Part shown: positions 16,792-24,887 of the stretch, piece by piece
Layout of the letters: each line of letters starts with the position of its first letter
Numbering within the stretch: position 1 is the first letter of the stretch
Assembly: GCF_030433855.1 (NCBI RefSeq)
Contig: NZ_JARUXC010000001.1
Location: 1-64,000 of the forward strand
Length of the DNA stretch: 64,000 nucleotides
Direction: 5' to 3'
DNA from: Agreia sp. PsM10
GTDB lineage: Bacteria; Actinomycetota; Actinomycetes; Actinomycetales; Microbacteriaceae
The notes under the pieces: model-generated
The model's database searches: none
Seen by the model: the letters and a program-made list of their open reading frames with translations, nothing else
What the model was told of the DNA's origin: nothing
Program-made: the position numbers and the translations under genes

Positions 16792-17838
16792 ATGACATCG
16801 TTATCAGATCCCAAGCGAAGCGAAGCCCTTCGTCGCCGGCCCACAATGAAGAACGTGGCAGACCTGGCGGGGGTGGGTGTGAAGACCGTCTCGCGAGTGA
16901 TCAACCGCGAGCCCCATGTGTCGGAAGAGACCATTGCCAGGGTGCGTCGGGCCGCTGAACAGCTGCATTATCAACCCGACATCCAGGCCGGTAACCTGCG
17001 GCGTGCCGACAGGCGCACCGACACGCTCGGACTGCTCGTCGGCAGCGTGGCCAACCCGTTCTCGGCTGCAGTTCACCGTGCTGTCGAAGACATCGCGCTC
17101 GAGCGGCATGTCGCGGTGTTCGCGTCGAGCCTCGACGAGGATCCCGAGCGCGAGTTGTCGTCGGTGAACGCCTTTCTTCGCAGGCGGGTCGACGGTCTCA
17201 TCCTCACGACGATCCAGCCCAGCCAGGCCTATCTCGGCATCCAGCTCGACCAGGGCGTGCCCATCGTGTTCGTCGACCGCCGACCCCACGGAATCGAGGC
17301 GGACACGGTGATGACCGAGAACGCCGAGGGGGCGTCCGGCGCGGTCGAGCATCTCCTTGCCATGGGTCACCGGCGCATCGCCTACCTCGGCGACGATGAG
17401 AAGATCTTCACGGCGAGGGAGCGGAAGCGCGGCTACCTCGACACACTGCGGCGCGCGGGCATCGCTCCGGATGACCGGCTTGTGATCGACAATCTCGACG
17501 ACGAGGCGAAGGCATCCGCTGCTGTCGCAGACCTGCTTGCGCTCGACGACCCGCCCACCGCCATTTTCAGCGCCCAGAACCTCATCACCGTCGGCGTGAT
17601 CACGTCGCTCAGGTCGGCGGGAGCGTCGACGCGGGTCGCCCTCGTCGGCTTCGACGACGTGCCCATGGCGGCCCTGCTCGAACCGGCGGTCACCGTGATG
17701 GCGCAGGACCCGGCATCCATCGGAGAGATCGCCGCCCGCCGCGTCTTCGATCGCCTCGACGGGCTCGACGAGCCGGCCCGGGACTTCATCGTGCCGACCC
17801 GGCTCATCGTGAGAGGCTCCGGAGAAATCCGCCCTTGA
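16792..17838 (+). CDS. LacI-family regulator, probable fructan-use repressor
   Basis: 348 residues. HTH MKNVADLAGVGVKTVSRVIN (about residues 19-38), hinge YQPDIQAGNLRR, then a LacI effector domain with FVDRRPHGIEADTVMTEN and VALVGFDDVPMAALLEPAVT. ATG 16792 follows a purine-rich GAAGAAGAAGAG stretch. A TAGAGT at 16756-16761 is a candidate -10 box. It sits between the fructose importer (divergent) and the fructanase (same strand). Related 14-bp sites occur before both and across its own start codon, so it probably controls all three units. Confidence 0.88.
   Translation: MTSLSDPKRSEALRRRPTMKNVADLAGVGVKTVSRVINREPHVSEETIARVRRAAEQLHYQPDIQAGNLRRADRRTDTLGLLVGSVANPFSAAVHRAVEDIALERHVAVFASSLDEDPERELSSVNAFLRRRVDGLILTTIQPSQAYLGIQLDQGVPIVFVDRRPHGIEADTVMTENAEGASGAVEHLLAMGHRRIAYLGDDEKIFTARERKRGYLDTLRRAGIAPDDRLVIDNLDDEAKASAAVADLLALDDPPTAIFSAQNLITVGVITSLRSAGASTRVALVGFDDVPMAALLEPAVTVMAQDPASIGEIAARRVFDRLDGLDEPARDFIVPTRLIVRGSGEIRP
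16793..16806. promoter_or_regulatory. Operator-like site overlapping the lacI start codon
   Basis: TGACATCGTTATCA matches 12 of 14 positions of the fructanase operator and begins at the second base of the ATG. It would let the repressor limit its own synthesis by roadblock. The fact that it encodes the first codons lowers certainty. Confidence 0.5.
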
Positions 17839-17864
17839 ATTGTTCGATGGACATTCCGTAACAT
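17835..17864 (+). promoter_or_regulatory. Promoter of the fructanase gene
   Basis: TTGAAT (17835-17840) and TAACAT (17859-17864) are 18 bases apart. Initiation near 17871 would place the transcription start just before the 20-bp palindrome. Confidence 0.55.
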
Positions 17865-17874
17865 CGCTCGCGAT

Positions 17875-17894
17875 CGATGACATCGATGTCATCG
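17875..17894. promoter_or_regulatory. Perfect palindromic operator before the fructanase gene
   Basis: CGATGACATCGATGTCATCG is a perfect 20-bp palindrome with a central CG-rich LacI-type core. It lies between the predicted -10 box and the GTG start, and is the best copy of a motif also found at the frcB promoter and the lacI start. Confidence 0.85.
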
Positions 17895-17920
17895 CGACAA
17901 CGCGCAGTGAAGGGCGTCCT

Positions 17921-20900
17921 GTGAATCATCACGAACAACAGCAGCAGAAAGTCAGAAAACGAGCCGGTTCCGTCACGCGAATAGCGGCAGCCGCCGGCGC
18001 ATTCCTCCTCGTGACCGCCGCGGTCTCGGGTGCCGCGTCGACGGCCGCAGCACAGCCTACGGCCGCAGCCCAACCGACGGCAGCAGCCGCCGAGGCTGCT
18101 CCGCCGGCCGAGCCCTATCGCCCCTACCTCGGGTACAGCCCCGAGAAGAACTGGATGAACGATCCCAACGGGCTCGTCTACTACCAGGGCGTCTATCACC
18201 TCTTCTATCAGTACAACCCCTTCGGCACGACGTGGGGCAACATGAGCTGGGGTCACGCCACGAGCACCGATCTCGTGCACTGGTCCGAGCAGCCGCTCGC
18301 GATTCCCCAAGACGCCGACGCAGACATCTTCTCCGGCTCCATCGTCGTCGACCACGACAACACCTCCGGTCTCGGAACAGCAGACAACCCGCCGCTGGTC
18401 GCCATGTACACGGCCGCCTACAAGACGGGCAAGCAGGCGCAGGCGCTCGCGTACAGCACCGACGCAGGAGCGACCTGGATCAAGTACTCCGGCAACCCGA
18501 TCCTCGATCGCGACTCGAACAACTTCAGAGACCCGCACATGTTCTGGTACGACGGTGGGTCACCCGAGAACTCCTACTGGGTCGTCGCGACCGTCGAGGC
18601 GACAGAGCACCGCGTGCTGCTCTACCGCTCCGACAACCTGATCGACTGGACCTACCTCAGCGACTTCGGCCCGGCGAACGCCACGGCCGGCATCTGGGAG
18701 TGCCCCGATCTCTTCCCGCTCGCCGTGGATGGCGATCCCGCCAACACCAAGTGGGTGATGGTCGTGAACCTCAACCCCGGCGCCGTGTCCGGCGGCTCCG
18801 GCGGCCAGTACTTCGTGGGTGACTTCGACGGCACCACATTCACGTCCGATACGACCAAGCCGACCGACTCCCTGCCGGAGGGCGACCTGTTCGCAGGATT
18901 CGATGACGGAACCTACTCGGGGTGGACTACCGCCAATGAGCCGGGAAACTGGAAGAACGGACCCTTCGGAGACCAGCCCGCCACCGGTGCGATCGACGGG
19001 CAGCAGACGGTCGTGGGTCAGATCGGCACTGGACTCATCAACGGGTTCAACGACGGAGACTGGCCCGTCGGAAGCGTGTCGTCGCCCGACTTCACGGTCA
19101 GCAAGGACTACGTCAACTTCTTAGTCGGCGGCGGCAAGCACCCCCATGTCGACGGCAGCCAGCTGGGCAACGAGCCCCCCGCCGACAGTGAACTGCTCTT
19201 CGACGGATTCGAGTACCCGGGAACCGAGAGCGTCGTCGATCACGGTTGGACCGTGGCGGGTGACTTCGTCGCCGAACGCAACCCGGCGACATCCGGGGGC
19301 GACTACGCGATCGGTGCGAAGCGCATCAACACCTGGGAGGGCGGCGCCAAGGGAGACGACAACGTCGGGACTCTCACGTCGGATGTCTTCACCGTCGACA
19401 AGTCCTTCGTCAGCATGCTGGTCGGAGGAGGCAAGCGCGATGCGGCGAGCGGCCAGGTCCTGCAGGCCGAACTCCTCATCGACGGAAACGTCGTCGACAC
19501 CGCCTCGGGGGAGAACGACGGAGCCTTGAACTGGAAGAGCTGGGACGTCAGCGACTACCAGGGCCAGCAGGCGCAGATCCGCGTCAACGACCAGGCGACC
19601 GGGGGATGGGGCCACCTCACCCTCGACGAGGTCGTTCTGGCCGACAGCCCGGCGCTCGTGCGCAGCAATGAGACCTCGGTCAACCTGGTCGTCGACGGCC
19701 AGGTGGTGCGCAGCACGACGGGCAATGACAGCGAGACCCTCGACTGGGCCGCGTGGGATGTCTCCGACCTGATCGGAAAGACGGCGCACATCTCGGTCGT
19801 CGACAACAACCGCGCCGGATGGGGCCACATTCTCGCCGACCAGTTCCTGTTCTCCGACGCCGCCGCCGCGCCCCGCATCGAGTCGTACGACTGGCTCGAC
19901 TGGGGTCGCGACTTCTACGCGGGAGTCACCTACGACAATGCACCCGACGGCAAGCGCATCATGGTCGCCTGGATGAACAACTGGGAGTACGCGAACGACA
20001 TCCCGACCGGTCAGTGGAGGAGCGCGATGGCACTGCCGCGCGAGCTCTCCCTGAAGACCATCGATGGACAGCCGAAGCTCGTCTCCGAGGTCACCCCCCA
20101 GGTCGACGGGCTGTCGAAGCCGTTCGCCGCAGTGACGGTGCCTGTCGGCCCCGTCGCCGAGGGCGAGACGGCTCTGCCCGTCGACGGCGTCGGCGCGGTC
20201 TACCGAGTGGATGCCGTGCTCAAGCCGGGTACGGCGTCGAGCTTCGGTCTCGCCCTGCGCACGTCGAGCGACGGCACGCAGTCGACACCGCTCACCTACG
20301 ACACCGCATCCGGATCGTTGAGTCTCGACCGACGCGCATCGGGCGACGTCTCGTTCAACCCGACGTTCTCGTCTGTCGAGACGGCGCCCGTGGCGCTGGA
20401 TGACGACGGGCGTCTGCGGCTCGAGGTCTACGTCGACAACGCGTCGGTGCAGGCCTTCGCGCAGGGCGGTTCGACGACGATCACCGATCAGGTGTTCCCC
20501 GACCCGTCGTCGACGGGCATCTCGCTCCTGTCGACCGGAGGCTCCGCCGAGATCGAGAGCCTGACGATCACGCCGCTGTACGGAGGAATGTACGACCCGC
20601 AGCCGGTGCTCGAGACTCCCGGCGCTCCGACATCGGTGGCGGCGACGTCGACCGAAGCGGGCGCCGCGACCATCACGTGGGCTGCGCCGGATGACGACGG
20701 CGGGTCGCCGGTCACGTCGTACGTCGTGCGAGCGGTTGCTGCGGATGCGCGGGCAGCGGGCTCGGTGTGCGACGTGACGGCGACGGAATGCCGTGTCACC
20801 GGGCTCGAGCCGGGTTCCGTGGCGAGCTTCACCGTGACGGCCCGCAACCTGGTCGGAGAAGGTGCGAGCTCTGCTCCGGTCGACGTTCGGATCGCGGAGG

Positions 20901-21091
20901 CGGCCGGAACCTCGACGGCGCCGCCGTCGAGCGGTGCTTCGTCGGTGCCGGCCAGCGGCTCGCAGGGTGGGCTCGCGGCAACGGGCCTGTCCGTCGGGAT
21001 GGCCGGAGTGATGGCTGCGCTGCTGCTCGCCGCGGGGGCGACGACTCTGTGGGTCAGGCTGCGCATCCGTCGCAGTCGGTCCATGGGCTGA
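17921..21091 (+). CDS. Cell-wall-anchored GH32 fructanase (levanase/inulinase type)
   Basis: 1056 residues. A long signal peptide (1 to ~47) is followed by an Ala-rich linker. The GH32 propeller has nucleophile Asp81 (WMNDPNG), Asp204 (RDP) and acid Glu260 (WECPD); it is interrupted by an insert of about residues 324-650 and resumes at DWGRDFYAG. A beta-sandwich (~755-890), one fibronectin type III domain (~902-990) and the sorting signal LAATG (1018-1022), membrane helix and Arg-rich tail follow. LAxTG is the motif of class E sortases. It probably releases fructose from levan or inulin at the wall. Start is GTG 17921 with GAAGGG upstream; TTG 17840 would swallow the promoter and operator. 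The insert contains two copies of one module, one nested in the other. Confidence 0.9.
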   Translation: MNHHEQQQQKVRKRAGSVTRIAAAAGAFLLVTAAVSGAASTAAAQPTAAAQPTAAAAEAAPPAEPYRPYLGYSPEKNWMNDPNGLVYYQGVYHLFYQYNPFGTTWGNMSWGHATSTDLVHWSEQPLAIPQDADADIFSGSIVVDHDNTSGLGTADNPPLVAMYTAAYKTGKQAQALAYSTDAGATWIKYSGNPILDRDSNNFRDPHMFWYDGGSPENSYWVVATVEATEHRVLLYRSDNLIDWTYLSDFGPANATAGIWECPDLFPLAVDGDPANTKWVMVVNLNPGAVSGGSGGQYFVGDFDGTTFTSDTTKPTDSLPEGDLFAGFDDGTYSGWTTANEPGNWKNGPFGDQPATGAIDGQQTVVGQIGTGLINGFNDGDWPVGSVSSPDFTVSKDYVNFLVGGGKHPHVDGSQLGNEPPADSELLFDGFEYPGTESVVDHGWTVAGDFVAERNPATSGGDYAIGAKRINTWEGGAKGDDNVGTLTSDVFTVDKSFVSMLVGGGKRDAASGQVLQAELLIDGNVVDTASGENDGALNWKSWDVSDYQGQQAQIRVNDQATGGWGHLTLDEVVLADSPALVRSNETSVNLVVDGQVVRSTTGNDSETLDWAAWDVSDLIGKTAHISVVDNNRAGWGHILADQFLFSDAAAAPRIESYDWLDWGRDFYAGVTYDNAPDGKRIMVAWMNNWEYANDIPTGQWRSAMALPRELSLKTIDGQPKLVSEVTPQVDGLSKPFAAVTVPVGPVAEGETALPVDGVGAVYRVDAVLKPGTASSFGLALRTSSDGTQSTPLTYDTASGSLSLDRRASGDVSFNPTFSSVETAPVALDDDGRLRLEVYVDNASVQAFAQGGSTTITDQVFPDPSSTGISLLSTGGSAEIESLTITPLYGGMYDPQPVLETPGAPTSVAATSTEAGAATITWAAPDDDGGSPVTSYVVRAVAADARAAGSVCDVTATECRVTGLEPGSVASFTVTARNLVGEGASSAPVDVRIAEAAGTSTAPPSSGASSVPASGSQGGLAATGLSVGMAGVMAALLLAAGATTLWVRLRIRRSRSMG

Positions 21092-21099
21092 CGAGTCGG

Positions 21100-21132
21100 C
21101 GTGTGCCGCACACACCCGGTGTACGGCACACG
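21100..21132. repeat. Inverted repeat after the fructanase gene
   Basis: CGTGTGCCG (21100-21108) pairs with CGGCACACG (21124-21132). The region can also be read as two 13-bp near-palindromes, GTGTGCCGCACAC and GTGTACGGCACAC. It may terminate the fructanase message, or bind a regulator of the small gene that follows; no T-run is seen. Confidence 0.5.
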
Positions 21133-21153
21133 CACGGGTAGAGTCGGACCGTC

Positions 21154-21369
21154 ATGATGCCAGAAACGTACCGAGCGCGTCTCGTGAACCCCGACGGCAG
21201 CATCGCTGCGCTCATCGAAATGGAGCTGGTGGGAGGAACGCCCGAGCCCACCCTCGAACTGCACGAGCAGCGCACAGCGGAGACGGTCGCGGTGATCGTC
21301 TTCACCCTCAGTGAGGCGACGTGGACTCCGGGCCAGGAGGCCGTGTACACGTACTCGAGCGGGCGATAG
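21154..21369 (+). CDS. Small hypothetical protein
   Basis: 71 residues, no family recognised. It begins MMPETYRARLVNPDGS and has alternating hydrophobic strands (IAALIEMELVGG, TVAVIVFTLSEATW), suggesting a small beta-rich fold. No membrane segment or signal. A TAGAGT box at 21139-21144 lies 9 bases upstream of the first ATG. Its last ~62 bases overlap a small gene on the other strand, so one of the two may be shorter or false. Codon use is like its neighbours. Confidence 0.5.
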   Translation: MMPETYRARLVNPDGSIAALIEMELVGGTPEPTLELHEQRTAETVAVIVFTLSEATWTPGQEAVYTYSSGR

Positions 21370-21580
21370 CGAGGGTGGCGTTCGCGCCCTCGGCCACCGC
21401 CCGAGCGAGAACCTCGGCGACCACGGGCGATCCCGTCGCCGAATCGAGAAATCGGCGTGCGCTCTCGCTGACGGATCCGCGGCGGGTCGCGTCGACGACG
21501 ATCTCCCGCACGCTCTCCCGCTTCCCTGGAGGCAGCGTCGCGACGACGCGGTCCGCCTCGGTCAGAAGTCGCTGATCCAT
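21308..21580 (-). CDS. Small hypothetical protein after the bicupin gene
   Basis: 90 residues, not recognised. It starts MDQRLLTEADRVVATL two bases after the bicupin stop, with GGGAAG about 5 bases upstream, so it looks co-transcribed. The first ~70 residues are helix-prone and charged (LPPGKRESVREIVVDATRR, SESARRFLDSATGSPVV). The last ~15 residues are Pro/Ser/Thr-rich and lie opposite the 71-residue gene. A small accessory protein for the bicupin is possible but unproven. Confidence 0.5.
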   Translation of the reverse strand: MDQRLLTEADRVVATLPPGKRESVREIVVDATRRGSVSESARRFLDSATGSPVVAEVLARAVAEGANATLAIARSSTCTRPPGPESTSPH

Positions 21581-21582
21581 CG

Positions 21583-22800
21583 CTACTTCCCCGGAATAGG
21601 CACGATGCCCTGGGTTCCCTTCGGGAACGTCGCCAGGGTCTCGATGGGGATGTTGAGGTGCGCGGAGACGAGAGCGGGCGGAAGGTGACTCAACCAGTTC
21701 GCCAACGACACCTCCTCGTAGTGGTCGCTGCGGAAGGTCTCGATGTAGATGAGCACGTCGTCGCCCGTGTTCTCGATGTAGTGTCCGAGGTTGCGGCGCA
21801 CGACACCGACGTCGCCCGCCTTGAAGTCGGTGGTGTTGGCGTGCGGGCCCGTGTTGAACACGGTCATACGGCCCTGCCCCTGCAGGTAGTACTGCCACTC
21901 GTCGGCGTTGGGGTGCCAGTGCAGCTCGCGCATCGATCCGGGGTTGATGGTGGTGAGTGCGGCGGCGACGGTCTTGGATGCGCGGAAGTTGCTGCTGTCG
22001 GCGATCTGGATGCGGCCACCGCTGTTCTCGTACGCGGGAGTCGACCGGGAGAGTCGGAAGATGACGGGCTCGTCGCCCCATTCGACGCCGGCGGATGCCT
22101 GGTCGGTCTCGAGATCGCCCGGCTCGTTACCGGGGAAGATCCAGAGGTTGTGGAGGGGGATGTCCTTGAAGACCTCCTGCGCGACGCCGAAGTTCTTCGC
22201 GAGCACCTCCGGCGGCGTGTGTGCGAACCAGTCGGTCAGGAGCAGAGTGTTGCTCTCGGACTGCTCGCCGTCGTCGAAGGCGAGAACGAACTCGGCCCCA
22301 TCGGGCCCCATGCCCTGCAGTGAGTGGGGGAGTCCGGCGGGGAAGTACCAGAGGTCGCCCGCCTCGACGTCCTCGACGCTCGGCAGCCCTTCTCTGCTCA
22401 GAGTGGTGACGCGGCATTTTCCCCGGGTCATCAGGGCCCACTCGGCGGTCTGGTGCCAGTGCAGCTCGCGGATTCCGCCCGGCTCGAGATACATGTTCAC
22501 CCCGGCGATCTCGTTCGAGATCGCGAAGTCGGACTGGGTGAGCTCACGGGCCCAGCCGCCGTCCTGCACCCGGCGCGGGGAGATGTTAAACGACGACCAG
22601 AAGAACGCCTGGGTGCTGATGTCGGTGGGCGGCGCATCCATCTGATTCGGGAACTGGCTCTCGATCACCAGGTTCTGCGGCCCGGTCATCGTGGTGCTCT
22701 GGGGGTTGTCGCCCGTATTCACGATTCCTTCGGCGGGCAGGTCGGGGTTCCCGAACGTTGCCGGCTCGTGGTGCGGGGTTGTCGGTTCGTCGGTGCCCAT
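21583..22800 (-). CDS. Bicupin, oxalate decarboxylase family
   Basis: 405 residues without a signal peptide. Two cupin metal sites are visible: ELHWHQTAEWALM in the first domain and ELHWHPNADEWQYYLQGQG in the second, each giving the His-x-His-x-Glu Mn ligands, with a later His (GLPHSLQG, NLGHYIENT). The lid loop over the first site reads SESN in QSESNTLLLTDW; the glutamate there is the residue linked to decarboxylation in Bacillus OxdC (SENS). Known enzymes turn oxalate into formate and CO2. ATG 22800 has AAGGAGAG upstream. It is divergent from a YoaK/XRE-cupin pair. Confidence 0.87.
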   Translation of the reverse strand: MGTDEPTTPHHEPATFGNPDLPAEGIVNTGDNPQSTTMTGPQNLVIESQFPNQMDAPPTDISTQAFFWSSFNISPRRVQDGGWARELTQSDFAISNEIAGVNMYLEPGGIRELHWHQTAEWALMTRGKCRVTTLSREGLPSVEDVEAGDLWYFPAGLPHSLQGMGPDGAEFVLAFDDGEQSESNTLLLTDWFAHTPPEVLAKNFGVAQEVFKDIPLHNLWIFPGNEPGDLETDQASAGVEWGDEPVIFRLSRSTPAYENSGGRIQIADSSNFRASKTVAAALTTINPGSMRELHWHPNADEWQYYLQGQGRMTVFNTGPHANTTDFKAGDVGVVRRNLGHYIENTGDDVLIYIETFRSDHYEEVSLANWLSHLPPALVSAHLNIPIETLATFPKGTQGIVPIPGK

Positions 22801-22939
22801 GGCGCTCTCCTTCGTCGTGTTCCCTCCAGCAAAGCCCTCGAGACGCGGCGGCGCATACGACTTTTGACGCAACCTCCCGGGCGCAGGATTCAGACATCTG
22901 ACGTACGCCCTGGATGCCCGGGCCGGACACAGTGGGAGA

Positions 22940-23605
22940 GTGTCCGCGCACCGATCCGTCCGCCTGACGACGATGGCCGTCGTCCTGGCTTTCGCCGCGG
23001 GCGCCACGGATGCCTTCGCTTTCCTCCAGCTCCTCGGCGTCTTCACCGCGAACATGACCGGCAACCTCGTGCTCGCCGGTCTGACCGAACGAAGCGGGTA
23101 CTCGACCTCGATCGGAGGCATTCTCGTGGCTCTCGTCGTCTTCGTCGTTGTGCTCTACGTCGCGTTCCGAGCGGCGCCCAACGGTGAACGGAGGGGCGCC
23201 CTGATCGGCGTTCTCGCCGCCGCGACGCTCGCGCAGCTCGTGGTGCTCGTCATCTGGGCAGCATCGCCGGGCACGAAGACGATGCCCCTGATCATGGTCT
23301 CGATCGGGCTGTCGGCGTCGGCGATGGCCTGCCAGACCGTCGTCGCCAAGCGTCTGGATGGCGAGTCCGGGGTCACCACCACCTACGCGACCGGCACGCT
23401 GACCAGCATCATGGCCGACGCCGCCGATCGACGACAGCAGGATCTGCTCACGCGAGTCGGAGTGCTCGTGGCTCTCGTTCTCGGAGCGCTGTCGGGATCC
23501 CTGCTCATCGGAGTGTCGCCGACTCTCGGGGCCGCCCTGCCCGTGGTTCCGGCCATCGCCGGCGTCGTCCTGCTTGCCCGCCTCGGGATCGCGTCACGCA
23601 CATAG
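22940..23605 (+). CDS. YoaK family (DUF1275) membrane protein
   Basis: 221 residues, about six membrane helices. The N-terminal family motif is present around GATDAFAFLQLLGVFTANMTGN, where the paired Asn/Thr residues are conserved, and the second half carries VVAKRLDGESGVTTTYATGT. Function of the family is unknown; transport is assumed. GTG 22940 follows GGGAGA closely. Its stop lies 10 bases before an XRE-cupin regulator, so the two may be linked. The divergent bicupin suggests an organic-acid theme, but this is inference. Confidence 0.8.
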   Translation: MSAHRSVRLTTMAVVLAFAAGATDAFAFLQLLGVFTANMTGNLVLAGLTERSGYSTSIGGILVALVVFVVVLYVAFRAAPNGERRGALIGVLAAATLAQLVVLVIWAASPGTKTMPLIMVSIGLSASAMACQTVVAKRLDGESGVTTTYATGTLTSIMADAADRRQQDLLTRVGVLVALVLGALSGSLLIGVSPTLGAALPVVPAIAGVVLLARLGIASRT

Positions 23606-23608
23606 ACT
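23603..23608 (+). promoter_or_regulatory. -10 box of the XRE-cupin gene (leaderless)
   Basis: TAGACT lies 7 bases before the ATG at 23616, with no Shine-Dalgarno between. Transcription should begin at or next to the A of ATG. Confidence 0.55.
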
Positions 23609-23626
23609 CTTGCGTATGACGCAAGA
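23608..23626. promoter_or_regulatory. Inverted repeat centred on the XRE-cupin start codon
   Basis: TCTTGCGT and ACGCAAGA flank the ATG exactly, an 8+3+8 perfect repeat. It overlaps the predicted transcription start, a natural position for autorepression. An ACGCAA half-site also occurs at 22867-22872 between the divergent bicupin and yoaK genes. Confidence 0.6.
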
Positions 23627-24200
23627 GATGATCGACGATGTGGTGCGCCAGCGCATCCGGAGCCTGCGACTGTCGTTGGGCTGGACCCTCGACACCCTCT
23701 CGAGCCGATGCTTTCTCTCGCCGTCGACCCTGAGCCGCATCGAGACGGGCCACCGGCGCATCGCCCTCGACCAGTTGGTGCCGATCGCGCAGGCTCTCGG
23801 CACGACGCTCGATCAGCTCGTCGAGCCGGAGGGCGACGATGACGTGGTGATCCGGCCCGAACCCGAGACGAGTGCGGGATCGACCATCTGGCTGCTCTCG
23901 CGCGAGCGCGATCGACGCGGCGTGATGATCGCCAAGATGCGCATCACTCCCGAGCGCGCCAAGGTCGAACCGCAGGTGCACCCCGGCTACGAGTGGTTCA
24001 CCGTGCTGAGCGGCGTGCTCACGCTGAAGCTCGGCGAGCGCACGATCCAGGTGCGTGAAGGCCAGGCCGCCGAGTTCTCGACGATGACCCCGCACGCCCT
24101 CGACGCCAACGACGGCCCGGTCGAGCTGCTCACGATCTTCGACCACGATGGCGAGCGTGCGCACCTGCCAGGCCGAATTTCGCGTCGACCCCCGGGCTGA
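23616..24200 (+). CDS. XRE regulator with cupin sensor domain
   Basis: 194 residues. An N-terminal helix-turn-helix (IRSLRLSLGWTLDTLSSRCF ... SPSTLSRIETGHRRI, about residues 8-65) is joined to a C-terminal cupin_2 domain (about 100-180) with HPGYEWFTVLSGVLTLKLGE and a final His in MTPHALDAN. Such proteins bind a small ligand in the cupin and control nearby genes. The start codon is centred in an inverted repeat and preceded by a -10 box, so it is probably leaderless and autoregulated. Its 3' end overlaps the convergent DUF2071 gene by about 70 bases. Confidence 0.85.
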   Translation: MTQEMIDDVVRQRIRSLRLSLGWTLDTLSSRCFLSPSTLSRIETGHRRIALDQLVPIAQALGTTLDQLVEPEGDDDVVIRPEPETSAGSTIWLLSRERDRRGVMIAKMRITPERAKVEPQVHPGYEWFTVLSGVLTLKLGERTIQVREGQAAEFSTMTPHALDANDGPVELLTIFDHDGERAHLPGRISRRPPG

Positions 24201-24885
24201 AGAGCACCGAGTCGGGCGGCCCGTCGACGATGCCGGGCAGCCCGGCGGCCGCGCAGAGCTCGTCGTGCAGCGTGGTGACACGCGCCGGATGCAGGACCCA
24301 CGGCTCGTGCTCGTTCGGCAGCCACTGCGTGTGGCCGAGCCGGCCCTGGAAGAGCCCCCAGCGAGCGGTGAGGAACAGCGAGAGCTCGTCGTCGACGCGG
24401 CGCGAGTAGTCGACGGAGACGTCGAGTCGGAAGCGGGGCTCGGGCGAGGAGGGGAGCAGCCCCCTGCGTCTCGACGCGTACTGCCACCCGTCTGACGTCT
24501 GCCGCTGGTCGGTGCTCGACCAGACGTACGGAAGCCCGAAGAGGGCGCGGGCGGCGACGACGGCGGGCAGGCTGGATGCCTCGAGCGACCGGAACACGAC
24601 ACCTCGACGGCCGGCGCCGTCCACACCGTACAGTCGCACGTTGACCTCGGTGAACGACCCCCACCGCGACGTCGGCGGAAAGGGGCCGACGCGCGCGTCG
24701 CCGAGCCGGAACGCGATGAGCCCCACCCAGGTCGACCCGTCGAACACGTCCGGAACGACGCCCGGCGGAAGCAGGGGTGCCACGATCTCGGGCGCCACCC
24801 GCCAGTGGACGAACGCCACCTGGCGCCACTCCTGGGCGGCGACGACACCGCCTGACAGCGGGGGAGCCGTTCGAGTGAGCTCCAC
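24130..24885 (-). CDS. DUF2071 (YqjF-like) protein
   Basis: 251 residues, acetoacetate-decarboxylase-like fold of unknown activity. Family features are the start with EWRQVAFVHWRVAPEIVAPL and LPPGVVPDVFDGSTWVGLI, then SFTEVNVRLYGVDG, GVVFRSLEASSLPAVVAAR and LPYVWSS. GTG 24885 lies 2 bases after the stop of the upstream nuclease gene, so the pair is co-transcribed. The C-terminal ~23 codons overlap the convergent XRE-cupin gene. No catalytic lysine can be assigned with confidence. Confidence 0.82.
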   Translation of the reverse strand: MELTRTAPPLSGGVVAAQEWRQVAFVHWRVAPEIVAPLLPPGVVPDVFDGSTWVGLIAFRLGDARVGPFPPTSRWGSFTEVNVRLYGVDGAGRRGVVFRSLEASSLPAVVAARALFGLPYVWSSTDQRQTSDGWQYASRRRGLLPSSPEPRFRLDVSVDYSRRVDDELSLFLTARWGLFQGRLGHTQWLPNEHEPWVLHPARVTTLHDELCAAAGLPGIVDGPPDSVLFSPGVDAKFGLAGAHARHRGRRS

Positions 24886-24887
24886 CT

